Shown: positions 35,990 through 48,643, counted from the first letter of the stretch. The stretch: 64,000 nt of DNA from Sporosarcina luteola (GCF_007991495.1 NZ_BJYL01000004.1:124001-188000), one strand, 5' to 3'. Notes: generated by a model not told the origin, from the sequence alone. Numbers and translations: made by a program.

Positions 35990-37681
35990 ATGGCATTTGA
36001 CGGTTTATTCACAGCAGCGATTACACAAGAGCTGCAGCAAATTAAAGACGGACGGATTTCAAAGATCCATCAGCCGAATGCACAGGAAGTTGTTCTATTA
36101 GTGCGGGCGGGAAGAAGCAATTATAAACTTCTCATTTCCACTCATCCATCGTATTCCCGTGTGCAGCTGACAGATGAAACAATTGCAAACCCAGCGGAAC
36201 CACCGATGTTTTGTATGGTGTTAAGAAAGCATCTTGAAGGCGGAATGATCGAGTCGATTCGTCAATCGGGTAATGACAGAATTATCGAGTTCGATATTCG
36301 GGCTAAAAATGAAATCGGGGATAATATTCACCGACGACTGATTGTTGAAATCATGGGTCGGCATAGTAATTTACTTATGATCGACCCGGAACGGAATATA
36401 ATTATCGACAGCATGAAGCATTTGCCTCCTTCCGTAAACAGTTATCGCACGGTTTTGCCGGGACAGCCGTATGTCCCTGCCCCTCCGCAAGAGAAATTGG
36501 ATCCTTTCGAGTTGGATGAGCATAAGTTTCTAGCATTATTGCCAGAATGGGAGAATGCCAAAAAAGTTGTCGGCAAACTTTCTGGTTTCTCGCCGATCCA
36601 CGGAGAAGAGCTTCTGCATCGGTTGAAAGGAATCTCGGAAGAAGACGCATATGATGTCTATAAAAACTTCCTTTCTTCATTTAAAGGTGGAACTCAAACA
36701 CCGACGATAGCTGAAGTCGGAAATAAAACCATCTTTTCAGCAGCAAAATTGACATATGCCGATAAAACGGTCGCAACGTTCGATTCACTCGGTGAATTGC
36801 TTGATAAAGTCTATTTCGCACGGGCAGAACGTGAACGTGTGAAATCACAAGCGGCGGATTTGGAACGTTGGCTTGATAATGAAATCGCGAAGTTGAAATT
36901 GAAGATGGAAAAACTGGGCAAAGAGCAAAAATCGGCAAAGAAACTCGATACGTTCCAGTTATATGGTGAGCTGCTGACAGCAAACAGCTATGCCATCCAG
37001 AAAGGCGATTCGGAAGCGGTAGTTGACAACTATTATGAGGAAAACACGACTGTCACCATTCCGCTCGATCCGAGAAAAACCCCGATTGAAAATGCCCAGC
37101 GCTATTACTCCCGCTATACGAAGGCTAAAAATGCATTGATTATGATTGCAGAGCAGTTGGAGAAAGCGAAAGAAGACATCGATTATTTTGAGATGATCAA
37201 ACAGCAGGTCATGCAAGCTTCCCCTGAAGATATCGAAGAAATTCGCGAGGAATTGGCAGAGTTAGGTTTGATGCGGGCAAGAAAAGGCAAGAAGAAGCAG
37301 AAGCCGAAAAAGCCTTCTCCGGAAGTCTATGTTTCATCATCAGGGATTCCGATTTCGGTAGGGAAAAATAATAAACAGAATGATTACTTGACATTTAAGA
37401 TTGCGGCACGGGATCATGTTTGGTTGCATACGAAGGATATTCCGGGATCGCATGTTGTCATTCATGATACGAATCCTGATGAGCAGACGATTGAAGAGGC
37501 AGCGGTCCTTTCGGCTTATTTCAGTAAGGCGAGGGGTTCGTCGTCTGTTCCGGTCGACTTTACGGAAATTCGACATGTGAAGAAGCCGAATGGTGCTAAA
37601 CCTGGTTTTGTTATTTATTTTGAGCAGAAGACGTTGTTTGTTACACCTGATGAGGATGTAGTAAGGAAATTGAGGAAGTGA
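35990..37681 (+). CDS. rqcH: Rqc2 homologue RqcH (YloA, NFACT protein)
   Basis: RqcH binds stalled 50S-nascent chain complexes and, with RqcP, adds C-terminal alanine tails that mark the chain for degradation; homologues were once called fibronectin-binding proteins. The protein has an NFACT-N domain (about 1-180), helix-hairpin-helix and coiled-coil regions (about 200-430, with long K/E-rich helices), and an NFACT-R domain from about 440 (DYLTFKIAARDHVWLHTKDIPGSHVV). The ATG at 35990 has AGAGG 7 bases upstream; 563 residues. Confidence 0.95.
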   Translation: MAFDGLFTAAITQELQQIKDGRISKIHQPNAQEVVLLVRAGRSNYKLLISTHPSYSRVQLTDETIANPAEPPMFCMVLRKHLEGGMIESIRQSGNDRIIEFDIRAKNEIGDNIHRRLIVEIMGRHSNLLMIDPERNIIIDSMKHLPPSVNSYRTVLPGQPYVPAPPQEKLDPFELDEHKFLALLPEWENAKKVVGKLSGFSPIHGEELLHRLKGISEEDAYDVYKNFLSSFKGGTQTPTIAEVGNKTIFSAAKLTYADKTVATFDSLGELLDKVYFARAERERVKSQAADLERWLDNEIAKLKLKMEKLGKEQKSAKKLDTFQLYGELLTANSYAIQKGDSEAVVDNYYEENTTVTIPLDPRKTPIENAQRYYSRYTKAKNALIMIAEQLEKAKEDIDYFEMIKQQVMQASPEDIEEIREELAELGLMRARKGKKKQKPKKPSPEVYVSSSGIPISVGKNNKQNDYLTFKIAARDHVWLHTKDIPGSHVVIHDTNPDEQTIEEAAVLSAYFSKARGSSSVPVDFTEIRHVKKPNGAKPGFVIYFEQKTLFVTPDEDVVRKLRK

Positions 37682-37722
37682 AAAAGGATTGCCATCGCAA
37701 ATCAAGATGGCAATCCTTTTTT
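37680..37722. terminator. Terminator after rqcH (probably bidirectional)
   Basis: The stem AAAAAGGATTGCCATC/GATGGCAATCCTTTTT with a 9-base loop begins at the rqcH stop and ends in a T run on the plus strand. The minus-strand side also ends in T residues and would serve the SLH gene. Confidence 0.9.
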
Positions 37723-37828
37723 ATAATGCATCTGTCCGCTCTTCTCCGACGGGTAAGTAGTGTAGAAGGCCGATCTCTTCGAGGCCTTTTTTAATTTTTG
37801 TCGTATACCCTAGGTGCTCATCGGATAA

Positions 37829-39028
37829 TTAAGCCGCTTTTGACTCAATCATTTCCTCAAGGACAGGCAAGTATGTGGGATCGATTGCCGACCATAATTG
37901 GTAGGAGTTGATCAAATCCTCTAAAGTGAGATGCTTATAGTCGTCACCTTTAAAGCCTAAATCAGGGGCTATCCGATACCAAATGTCTTTATTATCACGA
38001 ATCCATTCATCTTTTTGAATGGTGATTGCTTTTTGGATGGACTTCGCTGTCTCCAAATACTTCTCATCGCCAAATTCATTGTAAGCCATGAGTAAAATGT
38101 TCATCCCACCTAAAACGTGATTCATGGATGAGTGGGTTTGTACGTCCTGGATGAGCGGGAAGTAATCCGAAATATAAAATGCATCTTTTGCGATTGGAAT
38201 TATATGCCCTTCGTCTTTACGTGACACCAATAGATCTGCATAACTCCGCAACGGTTCTTTCGAGTCCTTTATCCCGAATTCGTCACCACTGCGGTAATAG
38301 AATAAGGCGATTTGTTCATTGAAGCGCGTATCGATGAATGGTGCAGTAATTCCGTATAAGTCCTTCAAATACGTGCTCGTCACTTCGGTTTCCCAATAAG
38401 GCTTTTCGCCACGGAAATTTTTCAAATTCACGAATGAGTTGAATATCAAGTTTTCAAAGTAACGGTCTTGCTGTTGATGATACAACGTCAATGCCCGGTC
38501 TTCTTTCAACAATAAAAGACTACGGCCATAGCCTTGTCCATTTTCAGGCAATGGCTCCGTCGTTGTCACCATTTTATTGAACGGACCAATTGCAGTGTAC
38601 CAGCTGTTCCGCTTCTTATAATACTTGGCGCTTTCCAGCATCCAATCTTCACGATGCTCGTCATTTTCAAAAAGTAGATTTTCCGAATTTAAATACCATT
38701 GGTCTACAATGTCTTGTCCATCGGATTGTAGTGTATGCACGGATAAAAATGTCGAATCGACCTGTGCGAATGAAAGAGCTTCATCTTCTTTTAGCAACTC
38801 CCGCATTTGGCTATGGCCTCCATGCGCATAATCCATCGACAACTGTTGGGAGCGGTATGATTGTCCGACCATTCTTTCTTGTATAGTTCCGTCTTCGTTG
38901 ATGAATCGAAGGACGCCTGTCGGATAGGACGTCATGTCGGTGTTGAATAAATCTTCGGTGTTTCTTTTGATTTCATTTTCATCAAAACGATATAGCTCAT
39001 ATGATTTCACGAGATTTTCCTTTTGCAA
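37829..39028 (-). CDS. C-terminal fragment of the SLH protein gene
   Basis: This open frame of 399 codons has no plausible ribosome-binding site at its first TTG (39028) and overlaps the end of the upstream frame, as expected for the 3' part of a frameshifted gene. The sequence is rich in aromatic and acidic residues, and its helical segments near the end (AYNEFGDEKYLETAKSIQKA) resemble an alpha/alpha-barrel of the type found in glycan-active enzymes. I do not recognise the family with confidence. Confidence 0.5.
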   Translation of the reverse strand: MQKENLVKSYELYRFDENEIKRNTEDLFNTDMTSYPTGVLRFINEDGTIQERMVGQSYRSQQLSMDYAHGGHSQMRELLKEDEALSFAQVDSTFLSVHTLQSDGQDIVDQWYLNSENLLFENDEHREDWMLESAKYYKKRNSWYTAIGPFNKMVTTTEPLPENGQGYGRSLLLLKEDRALTLYHQQQDRYFENLIFNSFVNLKNFRGEKPYWETEVTSTYLKDLYGITAPFIDTRFNEQIALFYYRSGDEFGIKDSKEPLRSYADLLVSRKDEGHIIPIAKDAFYISDYFPLIQDVQTHSSMNHVLGGMNILLMAYNEFGDEKYLETAKSIQKAITIQKDEWIRDNKDIWYRIAPDLGFKGDDYKHLTLEDLINSYQLWSAIDPTYLPVLEEMIESKAA

Positions 39029-39951
39029 GACATCCCCGATGGATTGTCGAGTTTAGAGAACAAAAAATAATCACCATTATCAAAAGAGCGTACCGTCAAC
39101 TCAATGAGTGCCCCTTGTTCACCTACCGAATACGTATAAATATTGTCTCGCGAAAATCCATTATCAATTCGTTGATGGTAGTCAAAACGAATTTCCTCAG
39201 TCGATCTAAGATAAATTGGATGTTCATCAAAAGAAACTTTCATTAAATCAACTGATGACTGGACAGGTTTGTAAGTATCTGAAATAATCTGTTCTGATAA
39301 AACATAGTCTTTTTGGTTGGTGAGAACACCTTTCTCTGCTAGCGACCGGTACAAAGCAACAGCAAATGTCGCACGATCTACAGGTAATTTCTCTTGAACG
39401 AATCCTTGTACAATAGGTGGCACCTTATTCATTTTTACTGGATTCATGAAATCCAAATACCGAGGGCTTAATTTTGTAAGTTCATCTTTAGTCATGTTAA
39501 CACCGAATGCTTTATTAAGCGCTGATACCATCTGTTCAACAGTCAATGGATCGTCTACACCGAAAGAACGGGTCGAACGAGCGCTAAGAATCCCCGTTGC
39601 GATTGTTGCATTTACCGCTTCTAACAATTGTGCTTCTTGAATATCATCATAAGATAATATAGATTCCGGTTTTGGCAATTTTAACGCCTTATAAAAGGCT
39701 AATGAAGCTTCTCCTGTAGTAATCGGCACCGCAGGCCTAAATTGCAAATCGCGATATCTTTCCATCAAGCCATTCTCAACGAGCGACATGATTTCATTTT
39801 TCGCCCAGTAATCAGGAGCAATATCTGTAAATTTTGTTTCTATCTTCTTTTCTATCGTTTGACTATTGTCGTTTACAGCATAAGCGGTTGGAGACAGTGC
39901 AATGGCGATTGCTATCACGATCGGAGCAGCATATGCAAATGTCTTATTCAT
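39007..39951 (-). CDS. N-terminal fragment: signal peptide and SLH-like domains
   Basis: The start at 39951 has GGAGGA 11 bases upstream. A signal peptide is clear: basic MNKTF, a hydrophobic stretch PIVIAIAIAL and a cleavage-like AYA motif near residue 24. S-layer homology features follow: FTDIAPDYWAKNEIMSLVENGLM with later FRPAVPITTGEASLAFYKAL, and two weaker repeats (about 90-140 and 145-200, with LPVDRATFAVALYRSL). SLH domains attach exported proteins to pyruvylated cell-wall polymers. The frame ends in an out-of-frame tail after the G4 run. Confidence 0.6.
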   Translation of the reverse strand: MNKTFAYAAPIVIAIAIALSPTAYAVNDNSQTIEKKIETKFTDIAPDYWAKNEIMSLVENGLMERYRDLQFRPAVPITTGEASLAFYKALKLPKPESILSYDDIQEAQLLEAVNATIATGILSARSTRSFGVDDPLTVEQMVSALNKAFGVNMTKDELTKLSPRYLDFMNPVKMNKVPPIVQGFVQEKLPVDRATFAVALYRSLAEKGVLTNQKDYVLSEQIISDTYKPVQSSVDLMKVSFDEHPIYLRSTEEIRFDYHQRIDNGFSRDNIYTYSVGEQGALIELTVRSFDNGDYFLFSKLDNPSGMSCKRKIS

Positions 39952-40017
39952 ATCGTTTGCTTCCTCCATTATAAATATGATTCATAACAGTTTAACATAT
40001 ATAATAGACGTCCGTTA

Positions 40018-40066
40018 AAAAAGAAAAACGTTATGCGCTGTTTACTTGAACGCATAACGTTTTGTC
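40018..40066 (-). terminator. Terminator of the pyr operon
   Basis: The stem AACGTTATGCG/CGCATAACG(TT) with a loop of about 14 bases is followed by TTTTTCTTTTTT in minus-strand RNA, just after pyrE. Confidence 0.88.
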
Positions 40067-40079
40067 GTTTCCTTTTTAT

Positions 40080-40706
40080 TTATAATAAACCGGCCTTCAG
40101 TTTTGTATGCCATTCCGATAAACCGACCATTGACTCCTTTGTGATCGCACCACTTTCAACTGCCGTCTCTGTAAGGGTGCCGAAATCAGTCAAGCTTTTA
40201 TAAGACAGATTTGCTTCGTCAAATGCTTTAGCCGCACTTTCAAGCTCGTATGTAAATATGGATACGACACCCAAAGCGTTTATCCCCTCCGAACGAAGTG
40301 CTTCAACGGCATTCAAGCTGCTGCCCCCTGTGGAAATCAGATCTTCTATAATGACTGCTTTGTCCGAAGGAGACACTTTCCCTTCAATCTGTTTACTGCG
40401 TCCATGCCCTTTTGCCTTTGAACGGATATAGACCATCGGCAAGCCCAATATATCCGCGACCCATGCAGCATGCGGAATACCGGCTGTTGCTGTTCCTGCG
40501 ATGAGTGTAGCTTCAGGGTAATGTTCTTTAATCAATCCTGCAAGACCTTCAGCGATCAGCTTGCGCCCTACAGGATCAGACATCGTCAATCGATTATCAC
40601 AATAAATTGGGGACTGGATGCCTGATGCCCAAGTGAAACGATCTTCTGGACTCAACTCAACTGCCCCAACATTCAATAAAACTTCTGCGATTTCCTTTTT
40701 ACCCAT
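40080..40706 (-). CDS. pyrE: Orotate phosphoribosyltransferase
   Basis: PyrE joins orotate and PRPP to give OMP. The PRPP loop is VIIEDLISTGGSSLNAV, and FTWASGIQSPIYCDNR is the orotate-side signature. The ATG at 40706 (MGKKEIAEVLLNV) has AAAGGA 10 bases upstream and overlaps the pyrF end by 8 bases; a longer frame to 40754 is rejected. The 208-residue protein is the last gene of the operon. Confidence 0.95.
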   Translation of the reverse strand: MGKKEIAEVLLNVGAVELSPEDRFTWASGIQSPIYCDNRLTMSDPVGRKLIAEGLAGLIKEHYPEATLIAGTATAGIPHAAWVADILGLPMVYIRSKAKGHGRSKQIEGKVSPSDKAVIIEDLISTGGSSLNAVEALRSEGINALGVVSIFTYELESAAKAFDEANLSYKSLTDFGTLTETAVESGAITKESMVGLSEWHTKLKAGLL

Positions 40707-41417
40707 TTCTGTCAGTTCCTTTCCATAGCGCGTTAATTTGTTCATATGCAGCACGGGGATTTGAAGCGCCAGTAATCGCTCTTCCGACTACGATATGCGT
40801 TGATCCCTCTTTTCTAGCTTCTTCGGGAGTTGCAATTCTTTTTTGATCTTGCACATCATTCTCCGGCAGACGAATCCCGGGAGTGACCTTCAGAAATTCA
40901 GGCCCGCAAACTTCCGATATGATTGCCGCCTCTTGCACTGAGCAAACAACGCCATCTAATCCCGCATCTTTCGTAAGTTTTGCGTAATGAAGGACAGATT
41001 GTTGAAGTGAAGCTTGGATGAGCTGTTCTTCTTTCACTTGCCGCTCATCTGTCGAAGTAAGCTGAGTCACTCCAATAATTGAAGGACGTTTTATACCTGT
41101 TGGTGTCCCTTTATCAAGCCCTTCTAGTGCAGCTTCCATCATCGTTTTCCCGCCAGCGGCATGAACATTGACCAAATTTACACCTAAACTTGCCAGTACT
41201 TCCATCGCCGATTTTACCGTATTCGGGATGTCATGAAGCTTTAAGTCCAAGAAAATATCAAACCCGCGTTCTTTTAATCTCGCAATAATTGCAGGGCCTT
41301 CTTTATAATAAAGCTGCATTCCTACTTTGACATTCACGTCACCTTCGAAAACAGTAAGAAATTCGAAAGTTTTTTCTGCGGATTCAAAATCCAATGCAAT
41401 GATAGGGGATTTCTTCA

Positions 41418-41418
<1 letters not shown>
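40699..41418 (-). CDS. pyrF: Orotidine-5'-phosphate decarboxylase
   Basis: PyrF decarboxylates OMP to UMP, the final step of the pathway. The catalytic DxKxxD motif is in FLDLKLHDIPNTV, and the phosphate-binding end VTPGIRLPEND and HIVVGRAITGASNP are present. It has 239 residues, the short bacterial form. The start overlaps the pyrD stop (TAATG), so the two are coupled. Confidence 0.96.
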
Positions 41419-43098
<1,680 letters not shown>

Positions 43099-43102
<4 letters not shown>

Positions 43103-46100
43103 ACGATCACCTGCTGTTTTTGCATATTTTCCGTTTGGAAGGACATGGACTCGATAACGCGGAGCATCGCTTCAGCTGTATCGATCGATGTAAAACACGG
43201 AATACCATTTTCAACTGATTCGCGTCGGATACGGAAACCGTCACGTTCAGGCATTTTTCCTTTCGTCAATGTGTTTATGACGAGCTGCGCTTCTCCATTT
43301 TGAATGATATCTATCAATGTCGTACCATCTGAGCCGATTTTGCTGACTGTCTTTACTTTTATACCGGCTTTCTCCAATGTTTTCGCAGTTCCGTTTGTTG
43401 CAAGGATGCGATAGCCGTTATTCGCAAATCGCCTTGCAAGTTCGACGACCTCTAGTTTATCTTTATCAGCTATGGTCATAAGAACCGACCCATATTCTTT
43501 TATTTCCATTCCAGCAGCAACAAGCCCTTTATATAATGCTTTTTCTAAGGTCTTATCTTTTCCCATTACCTCGCCGGTCGATTTCATTTCTGGCCCAAGC
43601 GTAGTATCGACGCGTCGCAGTTTCGCGAATGAAAACACCGGAACTTTCACATAGACACCTGTTGGCACTGTTGCAAGGCCGCTACCATATCCTTGCTTCG
43701 AAATGGACTGCCCTAAAATCGCTTTTGTCGCCACATTTGCCATAGGTATGCTTGTAATCTTGCTTAAGAATGGGACTGTCCGGCTCGATCGGGGATTCAC
43801 TTCAATGACATACACTTGGTCATCGGAAATGACGAATTGGATGTTGAGCAGTCCGTTGATCTTCAAACCGATTGCCAAGCGTTCCGTATAATCCACAATT
43901 GTCTCGACCATTGCGGCCGAAAGGTTTTGCGGAGGGAAAACCGCAATCGAATCACCAGAGTGGACGCCCGCCCTTTCGATATGCTCCATGATTCCCGGGA
44001 TGAGCACGCTATTACCATCACAGATCGCGTCAACTTCGATTTCCGTCCCCGTCAGGTAGCGATCAATCAATACCGGATGTTCTGGACTCGCTTCTACTGC
44101 ATGTTCCATATAATAAAGAAGTTCAATTTCCTCATAGACGATTTCCATTGCGCGCCCTCCCAAAACATATGAGGGTCTAACAAGAACTGGATAGCCTATC
44201 TCTTTTGCAATTGTCACAGCTTCTGTTATGGACATCGCAGTTTTCCCAAGCGGCTGTGGAATCCCGATTTCATGTAATGCACGTTCGAATTTATCTCTGT
44301 TTTCAGCTCGATCGATATCTTCAAGGGCAGTCCCTAAAATTTTCACTCCACGCTCTTCCAAGCCGGCTGCCAAATTGATAGCCGTCTGACCACCGAATTG
44401 AACAATAACTCCTTCAGGCTGCTCCAAATCGATGATGTGCATGACGTCTTCGATTGTAAGCGGCTCGAAATACAATTTATCCGAAATCGAGAAATCTGTT
44501 GACACCGTCTCCGGGTTATTATTTATGACGATTGCTTCGTAACCCGCTTGCTGTATCGCCCATATTGAGTGAACCGTCGCATAGTCAAATTCAACTCCTT
44601 GACCGATCCGGATCGGTCCTGAACCGAGCACGATGACACTTTTCTTTTCGGACTTGATGGATTCATTCGCTTCTTCGTATGTCCCGTAAAAGTAAGGAGC
44701 GTCAGATTCATAGTTTCCAGCGCATGTATCTACTTTTTTAAAGACGGGAATGATTCTATGTTCTTTCCTGAATTTGTAGATGGATAGTTCATCTACATTC
44801 CAAAGGTGGGCGATGGTCACATCCGAAAAGCCCATTCGTTTTGCTTCACGGAGTGCTTTTGCATCAAACGGGTGCAATGCCAACTCCTTCTCGAATTGGA
44901 CGATCTTTTCAAATTTGCCTAGGAAGAATAGATCGATTTGGCTCCATTCCTTCAATGTATCAATTGAAACACCTCTGCGCAACGCTTCCCCGATGAAGAA
45001 CAGTCTCTCGTCGCCCGCGTCGCGAATCCGTTTTTCAATCCATTCACCGGACAAATCGGCTGTACCTTTTAAAGCCAATCCGAATTGGCCAGTTTCCAAG
45101 GAACGGACCGCTTTCAGTATTGATTCCTCGAACGACCTGCCGATCGCCATCACTTCCCCTGTTGCTTTCATTTGCGTCCCTAAATTACGTTTTGCTGACT
45201 GGAACTTGTCGAAAGGCCATCGTGGAATTTTCGTGACGACATAATCGATAGTCGGCTCAAAAGATGCATTGGTTACTCCAGTCACATTCTTCATTTCATC
45301 AAGAGTGAGGCCAATCGCAATTTTAGCGGCTACTTTAGCGATCGGATATCCAGTCGCTTTTGAAGCTAATGCCGATGATCGGCTTACGCGTGGATTCACT
45401 TCGATAATATAGTAGTCAAGATTTTGCGGATCTAGTGCAAGCTGTACATTGCAGCCCCCCTCGATTTCTAAAGCTCGGACAATCTTCAATGAAACATTCC
45501 GGAGCATTTGCTCTTCTTGATCTGTCAATGTCTGGCAAGGCGCGGTAACAATTGAGTCTCCCGTATGGATGCCAACCGCATCAACATTTTCCATATTACA
45601 TACGATAATGGCATTATCTGCTGAATCCCGTATCACTTCGTACTCGATTTCCTTCAAGCCGGCAATCGATTTTTCGAGCAGGCATTGTGTGACCGGACTA
45701 TATTTCAAACCGCTCGTTACAATTTCCTCGAGCTCTTTGTCATTTTTGCAAATTCCCCCTCCTGTGCCGCCAAGTGTGAAGGCGGGGCGAACAATGACTG
45801 GGTAGCCGATTTGTTGAACAAATTTGTAGGCTTCCTCTAAGTTGTGAATGATTTCACTTTCTGGGACTGGCTCACCCAATTCATTCATTAAGGAACGGAA
45901 CAAATCTCGGTCTTCTCCTTTATGTATTGCTTCGAGCTTTGTTCCTAGTATTTCGATTTCCATTTCTTCTAAAATACCGGATTGTTGAAGTTCAATCGCC
46001 ATATTCAATCCCGTTTGACCGCCCAATGTCGGCAGGAGAGCATCTGGTCGTTCCTTGCGGATGATGCGACTGACGAAATCGAGTGTTAACGGTTCGATAT

Positions 46101-46293
46101 ATACTTTGTCGGCAATTTCCGTATCGGTCATGATTGTTGCGGGATTCGAGTTGATGAGGATCACTCGATACCCCTCTTCTTTCAATGAAAGGCACGCTTG
46201 TGTTCCTGCGTAGTCGAACTCGGCAGCCTGACCGATGATGATCGGACCGGATCCGATTACTAGAATCGTTTCTATATCTTGACGTTTTGGCAT
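43099..46293 (-). CDS. carB: Carbamoyl-phosphate synthase large chain (pyrimidine type)
   Basis: The large subunit makes carbamoyl phosphate from bicarbonate, two ATP and ammonia delivered by the small subunit. Two ATP-grasp halves are visible: the first from [19 protein letters not shown] and the second from [18 protein letters not shown], with [18 protein letters not shown] and [17 protein letters not shown]-terminal MGS-type regulatory domain follows; 1064 residues, like PyrAB. The small-subunit gene carA normally precedes it, but here pyrC ends only 45 bases upstream. Confidence 0.96.
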
Positions 46294-46338
46294 TTTACTT
46301 CCCCTCTCCGTTGTTTACATTGAACCTATCCGAAAATT

Positions 46339-47613
46339 TTACTTAGCTTGCCAAACGATGTTCCCGCTGTAAATTGTTGTTACCGGCCATCCGACACAAT
46401 TCCAGCCGTCAAAAGGGGTATTTTTACCTTTAGATTCAAACGTTTCACGATCAATCTTTTGTTCTTTATTCAAATCCAAGAGAACAAGATCGGCTCGTGC
46501 TCCGACTTCGATCTTCCCGTACGGCAAACCGAAGACGTCAGCTGGCTTTTCAGTCATCCAATCAATCAATTGTTTCAACGTCCATTTTCCTTCTTTCACA
46601 AAATGCGTATAGAGAAGTGGAAAAGCAGTTTCAAATCCTGTTATGCCGAAAGGAGCTTTTGCAAAACCTGCACTTTTCTCATCCGCCGTATGTGGGGCGT
46701 GATCGGTTGCAATAAAATCGAGCGTGCCGTCCATCAGACCTTCCTGCAACGCCAGCAAGTCATCTATTCCCCGAAGTGGAGGATTCATCTTCCAATCAGC
46801 ATCGTCTCCAGGGATGTCTTCTTCAGACAAAATCAGATGATGGGGACTCACTTCTGCCGTTACATGAATCCCTGCTTTCTTTGCATCACGAATAACTCTT
46901 ACAGATTCTTTTGTACTGACGTGGCATACATGGTAATGAGCACCTGCCGCTTCAGCTAGAAGAATATCGCGCGCGATATGAACCGACTCAGCGATAGAAG
47001 GGATACCCGGAAGGCCAAGCTCCTTGTTCCTCTTCCCTTCATGCATCGCTCCTCCATAGATCAACGTATTATCTTCACAGTGGGCGACAATCGGCATCCC
47101 AAGCTCTGCCGCATCCTGCATCGCCTCATACATCATTCCTGCCTGTTGAATACCAACTCCGTCATCAGTAAATGCGAAAGCTCCGTTCTCCTTCAGTTCT
47201 TTCAAATCCGTCCGTTCTTTTCCCGCTTCTCTAATTGTGATGGAGGCGTACGGAAGAACGCGTATATGAGCTTTTTCTTCAATCAGTTGATTGACGAGCG
47301 ACAAGTTTTCTTTCGTGTCGGGTACCGGTCTCGTATTCGGCATCGCGCAAATCGTCGTGTATCCTCCTTTAGCAGCAGCAAGTGTCCCTGATTCAATCGT
47401 CTCTTTATGCTCGCCGCCAGGCTCCCGTAAATGGACGTGGACATCGATGAATCCAGGAGCTACTAACAGGCCATCGCCCTCTATGACTTCTGCAGTTCCG
47501 GCATTTAAGTCGTCGCCAATTTCTGTTATTAGCTCCCCTTTGATTCGCACATCTGTTAAGACCATTTCACCTTCGTCATTCAATACATAGGCATTTTTAA
47601 TGATTTTCTCCAT
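46339..47613 (-). CDS. pyrC: Dihydroorotase
   Basis: PyrC closes carbamoyl-aspartate to dihydroorotate. It is an amidohydrolase with the zinc motif [20 protein letters not shown], later metal ligands in IVAHCEDN and [11 protein letters not shown], and the catalytic Asp in [10 protein letters not shown]. The 424-residue length is that of the class I enzyme. It overlaps the end of pyrB by 34 bases. carA is missing after it. Confidence 0.96.
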   Translation of the reverse strand: MEKIIKNAYVLNDEGEMVLTDVRIKGELITEIGDDLNAGTAEVIEGDGLLVAPGFIDVHVHLREPGGEHKETIESGTLAAAKGGYTTICAMPNTRPVPDTKENLSLVNQLIEEKAHIRVLPYASITIREAGKERTDLKELKENGAFAFTDDGVGIQQAGMMYEAMQDAAELGMPIVAHCEDNTLIYGGAMHEGKRNKELGLPGIPSIAESVHIARDILLAEAAGAHYHVCHVSTKESVRVIRDAKKAGIHVTAEVSPHHLILSEEDIPGDDADWKMNPPLRGIDDLLALQEGLMDGTLDFIATDHAPHTADEKSAGFAKAPFGITGFETAFPLLYTHFVKEGKWTLKQLIDWMTEKPADVFGLPYGKIEVGARADLVLLDLNKEQKIDRETFESKGKNTPFDGWNCVGWPVTTIYSGNIVWQAK

Positions 47614-48494
47614 GTCAATTCCCGTCCTTTCAGTATCGTTTCTAAAATCGCAGAGCGGATATACACTCCATTTTCTACTTGTTTAAAAATTCTGGACCTT
47701 CGTCCCTCCACAAGACTTCCCGCTATTTCCACATCCCGGTTGAATGGAGCAGGATGCATGATGATCGAACCAGGCTTCATACTTGCCTCTCTTTCAACTG
47801 TCAAACCGTATTTCCGATGGTATTCTTCTTTTGTAAATCCGGTTTCACCATCATGTCTTTCATGTTGGACTCTTAGAAGCATCACTACATCGCTTGTTTC
47901 GATTGTCCCTTCCCACTCGCTTACGCTATCAAATTCTCCAGCCCACTGAGGAGGGCATAAGAAAGTGACATTGGCGCCAAGTTTTTTTAATGCGTCCGCG
48001 TTCGATTTAGCAACTCTGCTATGAACGATGTCGCCTGCGATTAGCACATTAAGTCCTTTAAAACCTCCAAAGGCTTCTTTGATTGTGAACAGATCCAATA
48101 ATGACTGTGTTGGATGCTGACCTGAACCATCTCCACCGTTGATAATCGCTAAATTCAAATTTCCGACCAGCTCTTCATAGTAGCGTTCTTCCGGATGTCT
48201 GATCACGACAGCATCCATTCCAATTTCTTCTAACGTCCGAAGAGTATCGTATAATGACTCACCTTTTAAGACACTTGAGAAACCCGATTCAAAAGGAATG
48301 ACTTCAAGTCCCAATTTTCGCTCTGCCACTTCAAAGCTCATCTTTGTACGTGTGCTAGGTTCGAAAAACAAATTACTGATCATATATTTCTCAGACATTT
48401 CACGGATACCGTAATGTTTAAGTATTTCGGCGCGGTCTAAAATTGCAGTAATGTCCTCGATTGTCAGATCCTTCATTGATAATAGGTTTTGCAT
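47580..48494 (-). CDS. pyrB: Aspartate carbamoyltransferase catalytic chain
   Basis: PyrB joins carbamoyl phosphate and aspartate. The carbamoyl-phosphate loop [12 protein letters not shown] and the [11 protein letters not shown] motif are present. The ATG at 48494 has AGAGGAG 8 bases upstream, giving 304 residues. No regulatory chain gene (pyrI) is near, as usual in Bacillales. A PyrR-type attenuator precedes it. Confidence 0.96.
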   Translation of the reverse strand: MQNLLSMKDLTIEDITAILDRAEILKHYGIREMSEKYMISNLFFEPSTRTKMSFEVAERKLGLEVIPFESGFSSVLKGESLYDTLRTLEEIGMDAVVIRHPEERYYEELVGNLNLAIINGGDGSGQHPTQSLLDLFTIKEAFGGFKGLNVLIAGDIVHSRVAKSNADALKKLGANVTFLCPPQWAGEFDSVSEWEGTIETSDVVMLLRVQHERHDGETGFTKEEYHRKYGLTVEREASMKPGSIIMHPAPFNRDVEIAGSLVEGRRSRIFKQVENGVYIRSAILETILKGRELTWRKSLKMPMY

Positions 48495-48520
48495 GTTAAA
48501 ATCTCCTCTCATTTAGGTGA

Positions 48521-48643
48521 AAAAAGACCTTTCCAGTGTTCGGAAAGGTCTTTTGCGCGTGACTGAACAGCCGTCATTCAATCGAATGACTGTTCGTCAA
48601 TAGAACCCTTCCTTGTCTCTCTGTACAATTTTAAAAGGTCTTC
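48521..48643 (-). promoter_or_regulatory. PyrR attenuator between pyrP and pyrB
   Basis: The minus-strand leader carries the PyrR-binding loop motif (TACAGAGAGACAAGGAAGGG, 48607-48626). A terminator AAAGACCTTTCC/GGAAAGGTCTTTTTT with loop GAACACT lies at 48521-48554. UMP-bound PyrR would favour the terminator and cut expression of pyrB and the genes after it. Confidence 0.85.

Larger units (their letters stand above)
37721..39951 (-). pseudogene. Broken gene for an exported SLH-domain protein
   Basis: Two adjacent open frames (39007-39951 and 37829-39028) read as one protein if one G is added to the G4 run at 39034-39037: the joined text is KLDNPSG-DVLQKENLVKSYE, with no break in sense. After the TAA at 37829 the same frame stays open for 35 more codons (SDEHLGYTTKIKKGLEEIG...) to a TAA at 37721 beside the terminator. 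Two independent lesions suggest a decaying gene, although a sequencing error in the G run cannot be excluded. It occupies the place between pyrE and yloA where B. subtilis has cys genes. Confidence 0.65.

Noticed and set aside
37766..37800. GC-rich hairpin with a T run on the plus strand, read as a second rqcH terminator
   Set aside because: The same bases encode sensible residues in the extended SLH reading frame, and a stronger terminator already follows the rqcH stop; the hairpin may be incidental.
39007..39060. Programmed ribosomal frameshift in the SLH gene
   Set aside because: There is no slippery heptamer, no stimulatory ribosome-binding site and no obvious downstream pseudoknot, and a second in-frame stop near the end fits gene decay better.
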